Counted from the first letter of the stretch, positions 7,721-15,665 are shown. The stretch is DNA of 64,000 nucleotides from Pseudomonas mosselii (GCF_005796105.1 NZ_VAUO01000003.1:294865-358864), one strand, 5' to 3'. Notes: a model not told the origin generated them from the letters alone. Made by a program: numbers and translations.

Positions 7721-8625
7721 CAATGCTCAAACTCCTCATACAGCCCCACAACCATACTTTGTACCGATGAGCTACCTCCCAACCCCAAAGTGGCGCCTAA
7801 GGAGTCACGCAGGAGATTCTGAGTCCCGTGATTGATCTGTGTCGGGGTATAGCGCTTGGTCAAAGTGCCGGAGGCTTGCTGCAACCTCAACTGCTTCGGA
7901 GTAAGCGAGGGATGCTTGATGGAAAGCAGCTCATCTGTCAGTGCCTTACGCTGCTGGCGGCTTAGTGATTTTGTCAGCTCTAGCCAACTATGCCCCGTTG
8001 CGGCCTTGTGTACTTGCAGATACTTGAGCGTTGTCAAGCCTGAGGCGCCAACACCCAAGAGCGAGACGCCATCCAGCACCGTAGCTGCGGCCTGATACCA
8101 CGGGGTTGCATCCAGTACATCATTACCAGCAGGGTTCGACACCTCACGTACCGTACGAAGTCCGCCATTTACGCACTGAAGAGTACTGGCAACGGCAGCG
8201 GCTCCCGCGACGTAAGTCAGGACCAGACTCGTACCGGCAGAGAACGGGGCGGCAATAGAACCGCTGAGCACAACAATCCAACCGATAAATGCGCTCGCAC
8301 AGGACAACGTAGTATTCACCGCCTCCTTTACCACCCTCGACTCACGCGGATTGTTCTGCAACTGCTCGGTGTACTGGGCCGGGGTCTGGTATTTCTTGAT
8401 CTCGCGCAGGATCACCCGCTTGGGTTGAATGCTGCAAACCGGCTGAAACTCGCGCAACGTGATGACGTTGAATTCGCTGTCGATCCACACCACGCCGGCG
8501 CCGACGATGCCAGGGTCGGCATCGACTGCTTTGAACAGTTTCTGCGGGTCGATCAACGCAAGCAGGCGCTGACGCGCCAAGTATTGCGCTGTATTGCCCA
8601 GTGGATTGGGCATGAATGCTGTCAT
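7720..8625 (-). CDS. 301-aa protein with central hydrophobic hairpin; candidate pore-forming toxin (copy B)
   Basis: I do not recognise a named family. 301 aa, ungapped relative of the product of 9708-10613 and about two-thirds identical by eye. An N-terminal soluble part (1-100) contains LIDPQKLFKAVDADPGIVGAGVV. Two glycine/alanine-rich hydrophobic segments follow (about 104-125 and 128-150), a weaker one at about 181-198, then a charged C-terminal region (KSLSRQQRKALTDELLSIKHP, KRYTPTQI). Cys64, Cys109 and Cys151 are shared by both copies. There is no signal peptide. A good AAGGAAA Shine-Dalgarno precedes the ATG. The fused-hydrophobic-hairpin design and the coupled small membrane protein resemble pore-forming bacteriocin or T6SS effector pairs such as Ssp6/Sip6 and Tse4/Tsi4. 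Function is inference. Confidence 0.72.
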   Translation of the reverse strand: MTAFMPNPLGNTAQYLARQRLLALIDPQKLFKAVDADPGIVGAGVVWIDSEFNVITLREFQPVCSIQPKRVILREIKKYQTPAQYTEQLQNNPRESRVVKEAVNTTLSCASAFIGWIVVLSGSIAAPFSAGTSLVLTYVAGAAAVASTLQCVNGGLRTVREVSNPAGNDVLDATPWYQAAATVLDGVSLLGVGASGLTTLKYLQVHKAATGHSWLELTKSLSRQQRKALTDELLSIKHPSLTPKQLRLQQASGTLTKRYTPTQINHGTQNLLRDSLGATLGLGGSSSVQSMVVGLYEEFEH

Positions 8626-8649
8626 GGGTAGGTTTCCTTACTGATTTCA

Positions 8650-8751
8650 GCTTGCCTTCCAAGGCTTCAGCGTTGCAGTGCCCGGAACCGGTAGCACTGC
8701 CAACATCGGCCATTTCCAGCCTTGGATCATCCCGAAGTGTGATTTCTCATG
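8650..8751 (-). pseudogene. decayed remnant of a paralogue-3-type membrane protein gene
   Basis: The minus strand encodes HFGMIQGWKWPMLAVLPVPG followed by TATL, then diverges and stops (TGA at 8647-8649). The intact paralogue at 7310-7720 has HFAMIRGWRWAMWAVLPVPVATLL at the same place. Sequence upstream of the His does not match, and neither terminus is present, so only about 25 internal codons survive. It lies between paralogue 2 and the 301-aa copy B, where an extra immunity-type gene would be expected. Confidence 0.6.
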
Positions 8752-8775
8752 AAAGCGATCAGGCAATGTTGCCGT

Positions 8776-9240
8776 TCATCGACGCGCTCGCCGCACTTGG
8801 GGACGCTTGGCCACTGCGCAGCTACCAGCTTTGCGTTGTTGCCGATACTCGAAAAGCTTCACGCGCATCTCTCGGTATTTCGTGCTGTTGAGCACCAGAA
8901 GCGCAAGCAAGCCAGTCAGCAGAGCGCTTGAATAGATGAACATATGCGGCCGGTATGCGTAGGTCGGCAGCGCAATGATGATGCTACCGACACAAAAAAC
9001 CGCGACCAACCAGGCCCCCCAATTACGCCCTCTCACGACCGCCGCATGCGCAGTGACAAAAATCACCACCAGCGTGAACAAGCTGAAGGGGAACACCGTC
9101 TCGCGGATACAAGCCTTGCAGTAGGTATGCCACACCAACCAGAAGGTAGCGGCGAGAGCGTAGATGGACAAAAAATACGCAGCCATGAACCTCGAAAAGT
9201 AACGCTGCATGAACGGTCTTAGGTCGGGGTGGATCATCAC
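8776..9240 (-). CDS. four-helix membrane protein, candidate immunity paralogue 2
   Basis: 154 aa from GTG at 9240; an ATG follows immediately at 9237. The GTG has GAGGAAATGACCGA upstream, matching the position and sequence of the other paralogue starts. Four hydrophobic helices are present, with the family signature FMQRYFSRFMAAYF, AAVVRGRNWGAW and LVLNSTKYREMRVKLFEYRQQR plus a basic C-terminal tail. It is very similar to the 6325-6792 protein (roughly 70% identical by eye), so those two probably share specificity and derive from a cassette duplication. It lies 45 nt after paralogue 1. Confidence 0.77.
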   Translation of the reverse strand: MMIHPDLRPFMQRYFSRFMAAYFLSIYALAATFWLVWHTYCKACIRETVFPFSLFTLVVIFVTAHAAVVRGRNWGAWLVAVFCVGSIIIALPTYAYRPHMFIYSSALLTGLLALLVLNSTKYREMRVKLFEYRQQRKAGSCAVAKRPQVRRARR

Positions 9241-9266
9241 TCGGTCATTTCCTCACGAAAGACGGA
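9237..9266 (-). pseudogene. short 3' stub resembling the end of a 301-aa-type gene
   Basis: The frame ending at TGA 9237-9239 reads SVFREEMTE-stop, similar to VGLYEEITE-stop of the intact copy. It is only about ten codons long and doubles as the Shine-Dalgarno of paralogue 2, so chance or functional constraint cannot be excluded. Confidence 0.3.
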
Positions 9267-9285
9267 TGGCGGCTCATGGCTCACC

Positions 9286-9711
9286 CTATCGCTTGGATAA
9301 CCTTTGCTGTCGATACCCGGCCAGACGCTTACGCATTTCACGGTAGCGCTTTGAGTTCAGCACCAACAATCCGAACAAACCCGCGAACAACGTGGAACCG
9401 TATGAAAAAGGGTGCGGGTGGTAACGGTAGCTAGGGAGAGCCACACACACACTGGCCACCAGTACCCCGACAACGACCCATACACCCCACGCGCGCCCAC
9501 GCACAACAGCAATATGCCCAGCCGCGCAGACCAGGCCCGCCACCAGTGCGGTGATCAACATCGGATTCCCGTCTGCGGAGTAGCGATGCAGGTAACTCGC
9601 GAACGACAGCGATATCGCGCCCGCGAAGGTAAAACAGCACAAGAAAAAGCCTGCGATGAATGCCGGAAAGTATCGCGACATGAAGCTTTGAAATTCGAGG
9701 TCACGATTCAT
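9286..9711 (-). CDS. four-helix membrane protein, candidate immunity paralogue 1
   Basis: 141 aa. The ATG at 9711 overlaps the stop of the upstream 301-aa gene by 4 nt (ATGA). Four hydrophobic helices are present: AFIAGFFLCCFTFAGAISLSF, a second around ITALVAGLVCAAGH, a third around VWVVVGVLVASVCVAL and a fourth around FAGLFGLLVLN. Family signature: EFQSFMSRYF, HIAVVRGRAWGVW, LNSKRYREMRKRL. Coupling to 301-aa copy A mirrors the coupling of paralogue 3 to copy B, so the two operon heads form matched gene pairs. Predicted inner-membrane protein. Confidence 0.78.
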   Translation of the reverse strand: MNRDLEFQSFMSRYFPAFIAGFFLCCFTFAGAISLSFASYLHRYSADGNPMLITALVAGLVCAAGHIAVVRGRAWGVWVVVGVLVASVCVALPSYRYHPHPFSYGSTLFAGLFGLLVLNSKRYREMRKRLAGYRQQRLSKR

Positions 9712-10613
9712 TCGGTGATCTCCTCATACAAACCAACCGCAATGCTCTGCACACGACTGCTGCCAACTATGCCGATGGCTGCTCCCAAGGAGTCCTTTAT
9801 CAACGTCCGGGCTGCATGGGAAATCTGCGTCGGGGTGTAGCGCTTGACCAACTCTCCCGCACTCTGGCGCAGCGTGAGTTGCTTCGCGGTCAGCGCAGGG
9901 TGCTTGATCCTCAGAAGCTCGTCGGTCAAGGACTTGCGCTGCTGCCTGCTCAACGAACGGGTCAACTCTGTCCAACTGCTTCCAGTGGCCGCCTTACGCA
10001 CTTGCAGATAGCGTACGGTGGTCAGGCCTGACGCACCGACACCCAGCAGTGATAGTGCGTCCAATACTGGCGAAGCCGCTTGATACCAGGCCTGATCGTC
10101 CATACGGTCATTGGCTGCCGGGTCGTTCATTTCGTTGTGGGTTCGGACCAGGCCGATACCACATTGCGCACTGCTCGCCAGCGTTGCCGCAGCGCTTGCA
10201 TAGGTCAACGCTAGGCTGGCCCCGCCACTGAACGGCACGGCTACCGTGCCGCTGAACATAACGACCCAACCAAGAAAAGCTCCCGCGCAGGATAACGTGG
10301 TCCCCACCGCCTCCTTCACCACCCTCGACTCGCGCGGGTTGGTCTGCAACTGGCTCATGAACTGCTCGGGGGAGGTATAGCGAGGCGCCTCGCGCAGGAT
10401 GATGCGCTTGGGCTTGATACTGCAGATCGGCTGGAACTCGCGCAGCACGATGATGTTGTAGTCAGCGTCGATGTAGACCACGCCAGCCCCGACGATACCG
10501 GGGTCGGCATCGATGGCCTTGAACAGCTTCTGCTGATCGATCAGGCCCTGTACGCGCTGGCGTGCGAGAAATTGCGAAGCATTGCCCAGCGAACCAGGCA
10601 GCATAGTTGTCAC
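9708..10613 (-). CDS. 301-aa protein with central hydrophobic hairpin; candidate pore-forming toxin (copy A)
   Basis: Paralogue of the 7720-8625 product, identical in length, with no gaps needed in the alignment. GTG start at 10613, preceded by the same AGTAAGGAAACC as copy B. Best-conserved blocks are KLFKA.DADPGIVGAGVV, NPRESRVVKEAV..TLSCA, LLGVGASGLTT and KRYTPTQI. Residues about 75-92 and 152-180 vary, as does the extreme C-terminus. Hydrophobic segments lie at about 104-125, 128-150 and 181-198. First gene of the array. It is on the same strand as, and 374 nt beyond, the last T6SS accessory gene tagQ, with only repeat DNA between them. No PAAR, MIX or other T6SS delivery marker is seen; a secreted pore-former is a hypothesis. 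Confidence 0.72.
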   Translation of the reverse strand: MTTMLPGSLGNASQFLARQRVQGLIDQQKLFKAIDADPGIVGAGVVYIDADYNIIVLREFQPICSIKPKRIILREAPRYTSPEQFMSQLQTNPRESRVVKEAVGTTLSCAGAFLGWVVMFSGTVAVPFSGGASLALTYASAAATLASSAQCGIGLVRTHNEMNDPAANDRMDDQAWYQAASPVLDALSLLGVGASGLTTVRYLQVRKAATGSSWTELTRSLSRQQRKSLTDELLRIKHPALTAKQLTLRQSAGELVKRYTPTQISHAARTLIKDSLGAAIGIVGSSRVQSIAVGLYEEITE

Positions 10614-10711
10614 GGTTTGGTTTCCTTACTCAAGATGCGCCTGCATGAAGGCCCACCTAGCTATTCGCGCTGCACCAACGCCAGAACACGGGGTTCACAA
10701 GCGCTGCGCTA

Positions 10712-10926
10712 GCCCTGTAGGAGATCACCCAGCCCTTTGGGCTGCGCTGTCGCACAGAGAACTGATTTCGCAAACGCGCCGCGCCCCCTGTGGAAGCGGG
10801 TTTACCGGAGTGCCGGAGCACCGCGAAGCAAACGACGCGGTGCATGGCACCGGCTTCGCCGGTGTTCGCGGCTAAAGCCGCTCCCACAGGTCCCTGCTAA
10901 CTCAAAAAGTTATGTGCAGTCCTATG
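10712..10926. repeat. right copy of the 216-bp inverted repeat (composite REP element)
   Basis: Inverted counterpart of 5181-5397. It contains GGAGATCACCCAGCCCTTTG, ACTGATTTCGCAAACGCGCC, a REP pair and the outer sequence AAGTTATGTGCAGTCCTATG. A further single REP-like hairpin (GCGGCCTTCGCGGCACAAGGCCGC) follows at 10930-10955. Nothing else is seen in the 374-nt gap between the 301-aa copy A and tagQ. Confidence 0.8.
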
Positions 10927-10987
10927 AAAGCGGCCTTCGCGGCACAAGGCCGCTCAGAGAACGTGTCAGATCAGCGAAGCGTGATCA

Positions 10988-11914
10988 TCAAACGTTCGGG
11001 CACGGCACCGGCGCCCAGTCGCCCATGTCCGGGTTGCGGCACATGCCGTTCAACTGGTCGGTACCGGCCTTGGCCACCTGCTGCGCCTCGGCCTGCTTGC
11101 TGTTGGCGTTCTGCAGGGTCTTTTCGGTGGCCACGGCTTCCTGCGGCACGTTCTTGTTGACCTTGGCCGGCTGCACTTTCTTGGTGGCTTTCTTCTTGCC
11201 GGTGGTGACCACTTTGGGCGGCTCGGCCACGGCGACCACCTCGGTACGCTCGACGCCCACTTGCTTGAGGTCTTGCTCGTAAGCCTGGGTGTAGTTGTTC
11301 AGGTTCTCACCCAGACGACCATTGACCGCCGTCAGCAGCTTGTTCGATTCCTGCAACCCCGAGACGATCTCGGCCAGGCGTTTGCGCCCCTCGGTGTCGT
11401 TGATACGGCCCGACTTGCGGCCATCGATCAGGCTGGTGAACTCGCGCTGGTAGCATGCCTGGGACGACTTGGCGTAAGCCGTGGTGCGGTCGACATCGGC
11501 GGCGTTCTTGCTGATGTCGGCGGCGTACGAGGCGATGCGCTGCTTGTCGTCGCTGATCTGCTTCTGACGCTCGGTGTAGTAGCCGGCAGCACCACCCACC
11601 AAGGCACCGCCAGCGGCGCCGATGGCGGCGTTGCGGCCACGCTTCTCGTCATCCACCAGGGCCCCTGCAAGGGCGCCGCCCAGGGCGCCCATGACCGCGC
11701 CGGTGGCCACCGAACGGGTCATGTCGCCGTCGGTGCTACGCAGGTGCTGCACCGGCTCGTAGCAGTTGGGGTAGTACTCGACCTTGGTGGTCGCACCCAC
11801 CTTGGAAACCGGGGAACTGGCGCAGCCGCTCAGCAACACGGTGCTGAAACCGGCGGCCAGCAGCAGGGCGGTACGAGCCTGGGAAGCGGTGATCAGGGGT
11901 TTGCGGGTGAACAT
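10988..11914 (-). CDS. tagQ: TagQ, outer-membrane lipoprotein of the T6SS threonine-phosphorylation pathway
   Basis: 308 aa. The N-terminus has a signal sequence with lipobox LLSGC (Cys31). A glycine-zipper segment follows (GAVMGALGGALAGAL and AAIGAAGGALVGGAAGYY, about 75-120), then a coiled-coil-prone region and a Lys-rich stretch. In P. aeruginosa, TagQ anchors TagR at the outer membrane so that TagQRST can activate PpkA. It is the last gene of the long tagH-to-tagQ operon, 76 nt after tagR, and its size is close to P. aeruginosa TagQ. The glycine zipper alone is not diagnostic; the identification rests on position and lipoprotein character. Confidence 0.85.
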   Translation of the reverse strand: MFTRKPLITASQARTALLLAAGFSTVLLSGCASSPVSKVGATTKVEYYPNCYEPVQHLRSTDGDMTRSVATGAVMGALGGALAGALVDDEKRGRNAAIGAAGGALVGGAAGYYTERQKQISDDKQRIASYAADISKNAADVDRTTAYAKSSQACYQREFTSLIDGRKSGRINDTEGRKRLAEIVSGLQESNKLLTAVNGRLGENLNNYTQAYEQDLKQVGVERTEVVAVAEPPKVVTTGKKKATKKVQPAKVNKNVPQEAVATEKTLQNANSKQAEAQQVAKAGTDQLNGMCRNPDMGDWAPVPCPNV

Positions 11915-11990
11915 GGTCAGGTTCTCTCTTGGGTTATTTCATCTCCGAGGGCCTCATGCCACCCGGAAGTCCGTTGTGCTGAAGCTGTCC

Positions 11991-13766
11991 TTAGGGTCGC
12001 GGGGCGGCCGATGCCAGCAGCTCCTTGAGGATCGTCGCCGGGTCGGCCCGCCGGTTCTGGCGGTACTCCCCGACATGGCGAACGAACAGGGTGGCGCGGG
12101 TCACCAGGCTGTTGCCCAGGACCGGCTTGCGATTGAGTTCTTGCGTGACCCGCTGGAACTGCGCCTGGATCACCGCATCGGTGTAGCGCGTGCCACTGGC
12201 CAGGTTGTCGATGTAGATCGCCACCGCGCCGTCGAGCGCGGCGCGGCCATTGGCGATGGCGGCGCCGTACATGCGCGCGCTGGTCTGGTCGCCGGACGCT
12301 TCGGCCTTGGCCTGGGTGTTCTGCAAGTTGGTCAGGCGAATGTTGTAGTTGTTGATGGTCTCGGCCACCAGGGCGGCGGACTGGATCAGGTTGCCGGCCG
12401 CTTCCTCGCGCTGGCGGGCGATCAGCGAGACGTTGCGCTTGAGTTCTTCGTTGACCAGCCCAAGCTCGGCCTGCTGGCGCGGATCGGGGGTGGCGGCGAT
12501 GATGCTGTCCAGGCGTTTGGTCGGGTCCTGCGCGGCGTCGATGTCATCGGTCAGGCCCGCCAGGCGGCCCTCTTTCTGCCACTGCTCGAACAGCTCCGGG
12601 TAGCGTGAGCGCGGCGCCGACAACGCGCCGATGGCGATACGGAAACCGGTGGTCTCGTTGCGCTGCTCGGTGCCGTCCGCGGCGAACAGCGGGTACTCGC
12701 GGCGCATGCCGGTGAACAGCGTGCCCTCGCCCTCCAGGTAGTTGCCGCCCTTGACCACGAAGCCGCCGTAGGCGCCTTGCAACCGCCCGGCGTTAACCAG
12801 CTGGAACGACTCCTGAACCATTTCGGCGGCGTTGCCGATCACATCGAACAGCCCCAGCGGGTTGGGTTGTTTGGTGCCGATGGGCATCAAGCGCGCCGCT
12901 TGCCCGGTGCCACCGGCCACCTGGTTGAACACCGCCCAGTCGGCCAACGGGCCATCACTGTCGCCAGCGGCGAGCTTGCGCGGGAACAGCCGGCCTTCCA
13001 GCTCCTGGCGGCTGACCTGCGAGCCGCCACGCGCGGCGAACTCCCACTCCACCTCGGTAGGCAGGCGCACGAAGCCCACGCCGCCGTCCTCGGCCTTGCC
13101 ATCACGCCCACTGACCGGCAGCAGGTCGCGGTGATGCTTCATCAACCAGGCGCTGTACACCGCGCCAAAGCGGTCGGCCTCGAAGCGCGAGAGCTTGACC
13201 TTGGGCAAGCGCCCGGCCGGGGTGGTATCGACCTGGCAAGCAGGCTCGGGGCCGCCATTGGCCAGCGCACTCGCCTGAGCCATGACCTGGGCGTACTGGC
13301 GTGCGGTCACCTCGTACTTGCCGATGAAGTACATCATCGGCTTGAGCGGGCTGTGCTTGTCCACCTTGGGCAGGCTCGGCGCCACTGCCTCACGCCACTG
13401 CGGCGCGAGGTCCTGTAGGCTGAACTGACCGTTGATGAAGTCGCGTCGATAGCCCGAGATGAACGACTGCTTGTAGCCCGCCTCGCCTTCGCTGAACGGG
13501 TAGCCGAGGTTCACTTCACGGTCATCCAGGCTGCCTTGGGCCAGTACGTAGACACTGCGCAACACCATTTCACCACCACACGGCAGCGGCAGGCTGACAT
13601 CGCCTGGCAGCGGCTTGGGGTTATCCAGCTTGCTGGCATCCAGTGCCGGCTCGGCGGCCTGGGCAGTCGCTGGCTTGGCCTTGTCGTCGCCATCGGCCGG
13701 CGAACAGGCCGCGAGGGTCAAGGCGGTGAGGATCAGGGCAGCAGCCCCAAAGCGGTGGTCAGACAT
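11991..13766 (-). CDS. tagR: TagR, sulfatase-modifying-factor-like T6SS regulator
   Basis: 591 aa. A formylglycine-generating-enzyme-like (SUMF1) fold occupies about residues 130-390, visible as YEVTARQYAQVMAQ, RLPTEVEWEFAARGG, GLFDVIGNAAEMVQESF and RNETTGFRIAIG. A helical C-terminal domain follows. TagR acts in the periplasm upstream of PpkA. The start is the ATG at 13766, overlapping the tagS end by 8 nt. Unusually, the N-terminus carries a clear lipobox (LTLAAC, Cys21, then Ser), which predicts a lipoprotein rather than a soluble periplasmic protein. The open frame continues upstream, but that sequence overlaps tagS and lacks a signal peptide. Confidence 0.9.
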   Translation of the reverse strand: MSDHRFGAAALILTALTLAACSPADGDDKAKPATAQAAEPALDASKLDNPKPLPGDVSLPLPCGGEMVLRSVYVLAQGSLDDREVNLGYPFSEGEAGYKQSFISGYRRDFINGQFSLQDLAPQWREAVAPSLPKVDKHSPLKPMMYFIGKYEVTARQYAQVMAQASALANGGPEPACQVDTTPAGRLPKVKLSRFEADRFGAVYSAWLMKHHRDLLPVSGRDGKAEDGGVGFVRLPTEVEWEFAARGGSQVSRQELEGRLFPRKLAAGDSDGPLADWAVFNQVAGGTGQAARLMPIGTKQPNPLGLFDVIGNAAEMVQESFQLVNAGRLQGAYGGFVVKGGNYLEGEGTLFTGMRREYPLFAADGTEQRNETTGFRIAIGALSAPRSRYPELFEQWQKEGRLAGLTDDIDAAQDPTKRLDSIIAATPDPRQQAELGLVNEELKRNVSLIARQREEAAGNLIQSAALVAETINNYNIRLTNLQNTQAKAEASGDQTSARMYGAAIANGRAALDGAVAIYIDNLASGTRYTDAVIQAQFQRVTQELNRKPVLGNSLVTRATLFVRHVGEYRQNRRADPATILKELLASAAPRP

Positions 13767-14961
13767 CACGGATTCCTTGGGCAGCATCGATGCGCGATAC
13801 CCGCCAGCCGCCCAGGGCGGCGGCGGTGGTGCTGGCCAGTAGCACGGCACCCAGCGCAACGAAGTAATGCAGCGGCAGCAGGCGGCTGGCGAACTCGCCC
13901 GGCACCTGCATGAAAAGTCGGTTCAGGCCGTGCTCGGCCAACAGGTACAGCAGCCCGGCGAGCAGGGCGGCGAGCAGGCCGCTGTACAGCGCCTGGAGCA
14001 TCACGAACAACAGCAACGCGGCGCTGCCAAAACCCAGCAGGCGCAGCACCGCCAGCTCACGCTGCTTGCGCTCGACGCCGGCCACGGCACCGGCAGTAAT
14101 GGCTGCCACCGCGCCCGCCACGGCCAACGCGGCGATGATCCAGAACACCAGGTCCAGGTTGCGGCTCAGCGATTGCACCTGAGCGATCTGCGCGGCTTGG
14201 GTCGAGACCAGCAACTGGCGCTCGGCAAAGAACCGGCGCAGCGGCTCGACATCGTCCAGTTCGCTGGCGTACAGACGAAACGCCGGGTACACCCGCACGC
14301 CCTCGCTGGCCGCCACTTCGCCGGGCCAGCCCAGCGCCGGTACTGCGCGGCCGTCGCGGTAGTCTTCCACCGCCTCCAGCAGCGCCAGTTGCGCGAACAG
14401 CCCATCGCGTTCGAACGCCGCCAGTGGCAGCACTGCCGCCACCTGCAAGCGGGTCTGGCGCCACTGCATCTGGCTGGCTTGCTGGCGGCTGAAACTTGCC
14501 ACCAGTTCGTCACCGGCCTTGGCGCCGAGCTTTTCGGCGGCGGTAAAACTGAGCACCACCTGGCGCAGCTCGCTGGGCGGCGCGAGCGTGCCGAGCAAGG
14601 GATCGCCTGCGGCGGTCGGCAGCATCTCCACGGTTACCCCGCGCCCCTGGGCAGGCATCAACAGTTCGGCGGTGGCGGCGATCTGCCGGGTACGCGGGAT
14701 GGCGAAGGCCACACCTTGGCGCTGGGCCAGTTCCTGGATGAAACCGGCGCTGAAACGCCCGCCGCCCAGCGCGATGACCTCGCGAACACCCGGGTCGCGT
14801 TGCAGGCGCTCGGTCAGGCTGCCCACCAGCCCGAACTTAAGCCCAAACAGCACCAGCAATGGCGCGATCACCGCCACCAGCGCGAGCACGCCGCACGCCG
14901 ACAGCCGCGCTTCGTTGCGATAGTCCTGCCAGGCTAGGCCGGCGATCAGCAGCGGGCGCAT
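13759..14961 (-). CDS. tagS: TagS, FtsX-like ABC transporter permease
   Basis: 400-aa inner-membrane permease of the MacB/FtsX type. One TM lies near the N-terminus (about residues 24-45), followed by a large periplasmic domain. Three C-terminal TMs start around LVFWIIAALAVAGAVAAITAG, with the others in about 315-345 and 365-390. TagS and the ATPase TagT form the ABC complex that, with TagQ and TagR, triggers PpkA. The start codon shares one base with the tagT stop (TGATG), so the two are strictly coupled. MacB-type permeases also extrude lipoproteins, but the locus argues for TagS. Confidence 0.9.
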   Translation of the reverse strand: MRPLLIAGLAWQDYRNEARLSACGVLALVAVIAPLLVLFGLKFGLVGSLTERLQRDPGVREVIALGGGRFSAGFIQELAQRQGVAFAIPRTRQIAATAELLMPAQGRGVTVEMLPTAAGDPLLGTLAPPSELRQVVLSFTAAEKLGAKAGDELVASFSRQQASQMQWRQTRLQVAAVLPLAAFERDGLFAQLALLEAVEDYRDGRAVPALGWPGEVAASEGVRVYPAFRLYASELDDVEPLRRFFAERQLLVSTQAAQIAQVQSLSRNLDLVFWIIAALAVAGAVAAITAGAVAGVERKQRELAVLRLLGFGSAALLLFVMLQALYSGLLAALLAGLLYLLAEHGLNRLFMQVPGEFASRLLPLHYFVALGAVLLASTTAAALGGWRVSRIDAAQGIRDV

Positions 14962-15665
14962 CAGGCGGCCTGCCCAAGGGTGGCGGTGACGCCGCCGTCG
15001 GCATCGCGCCGGCAGGCCATGCGCAGCACCTTCAAACCCGCGCTGCGGGCAAGTTGTTCATCGTGCGTGGCCACCACGCAGGTCACCTGACGCTGCTCGG
15101 CTTCGCGCAGCAGCAGCTGCATGACCCGCTCGGCATTCACCGGGTCCAGCGCGGCGGTAGGCTCGTCAGCCAGCAGCAACGCCGGGGCATGCGCCAGGGC
15201 GCGCGCGCAGCTGACCCGCTGGCGCTGGCCGAGCGACAGCGCGGCAGGCTTCTTGCCCAGTTGATCGTGAACATCCAGCGCCTGGGCCAGGCGCTCGACG
15301 CTGCCATCGTCACCCAGCCCAAGCAATTGCCGAGGCAGGCGAATATTGCTGCGCACATCCAGATAGCCCAGCAGCCCACCGGCTTGCAGCACATAGCCAA
15401 GCCGACGGCTGCGCAGTGCCGCCAGGCGGTCGAGGGCGCGCTGGCGCCACAGCCCGGCGATGTCCTGGTCGCCCAGGGCGAAGCCTTCGGCGGCGTCCGG
15501 CGCCAGCACCAGCGCCAGCAGGTCGAGCAAGGTGCTCTTGCCACACCCGCTGGGGCCTACCAACGCCACCCGTTCGCCCACCGCCAGCTCCAGCCGGTCG
15601 ATCATCAGGCTGTAACGCTGGGCGCCCTGCCCGCGCGTCTTGCGCACCGCGTTCAGACGAATCAT
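14961..15665 (-). CDS. tagT: TagT, ABC transporter ATP-binding protein
   Basis: 234-aa cytoplasmic ATPase. Walker A is GPSGCGKST at about residue 38-46, the signature motif appears as LSLGQRQRV, and Walker B is LLLADEPTAALD followed by the switch His in ATHDEQ. Start is the ATG at 15665, sharing one base with the ppkA stop; the frame stays open further upstream within ppkA but that part is a shadow. Energises the TagST complex of the T6SS activation cascade. LolD/MacB relatives are similar, but the genomic context decides. Confidence 0.92.
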   Translation of the reverse strand: MIRLNAVRKTRGQGAQRYSLMIDRLELAVGERVALVGPSGCGKSTLLDLLALVLAPDAAEGFALGDQDIAGLWRQRALDRLAALRSRRLGYVLQAGGLLGYLDVRSNIRLPRQLLGLGDDGSVERLAQALDVHDQLGKKPAALSLGQRQRVSCARALAHAPALLLADEPTAALDPVNAERVMQLLLREAEQRQVTCVVATHDEQLARSAGLKVLRMACRRDADGGVTATLGQAA

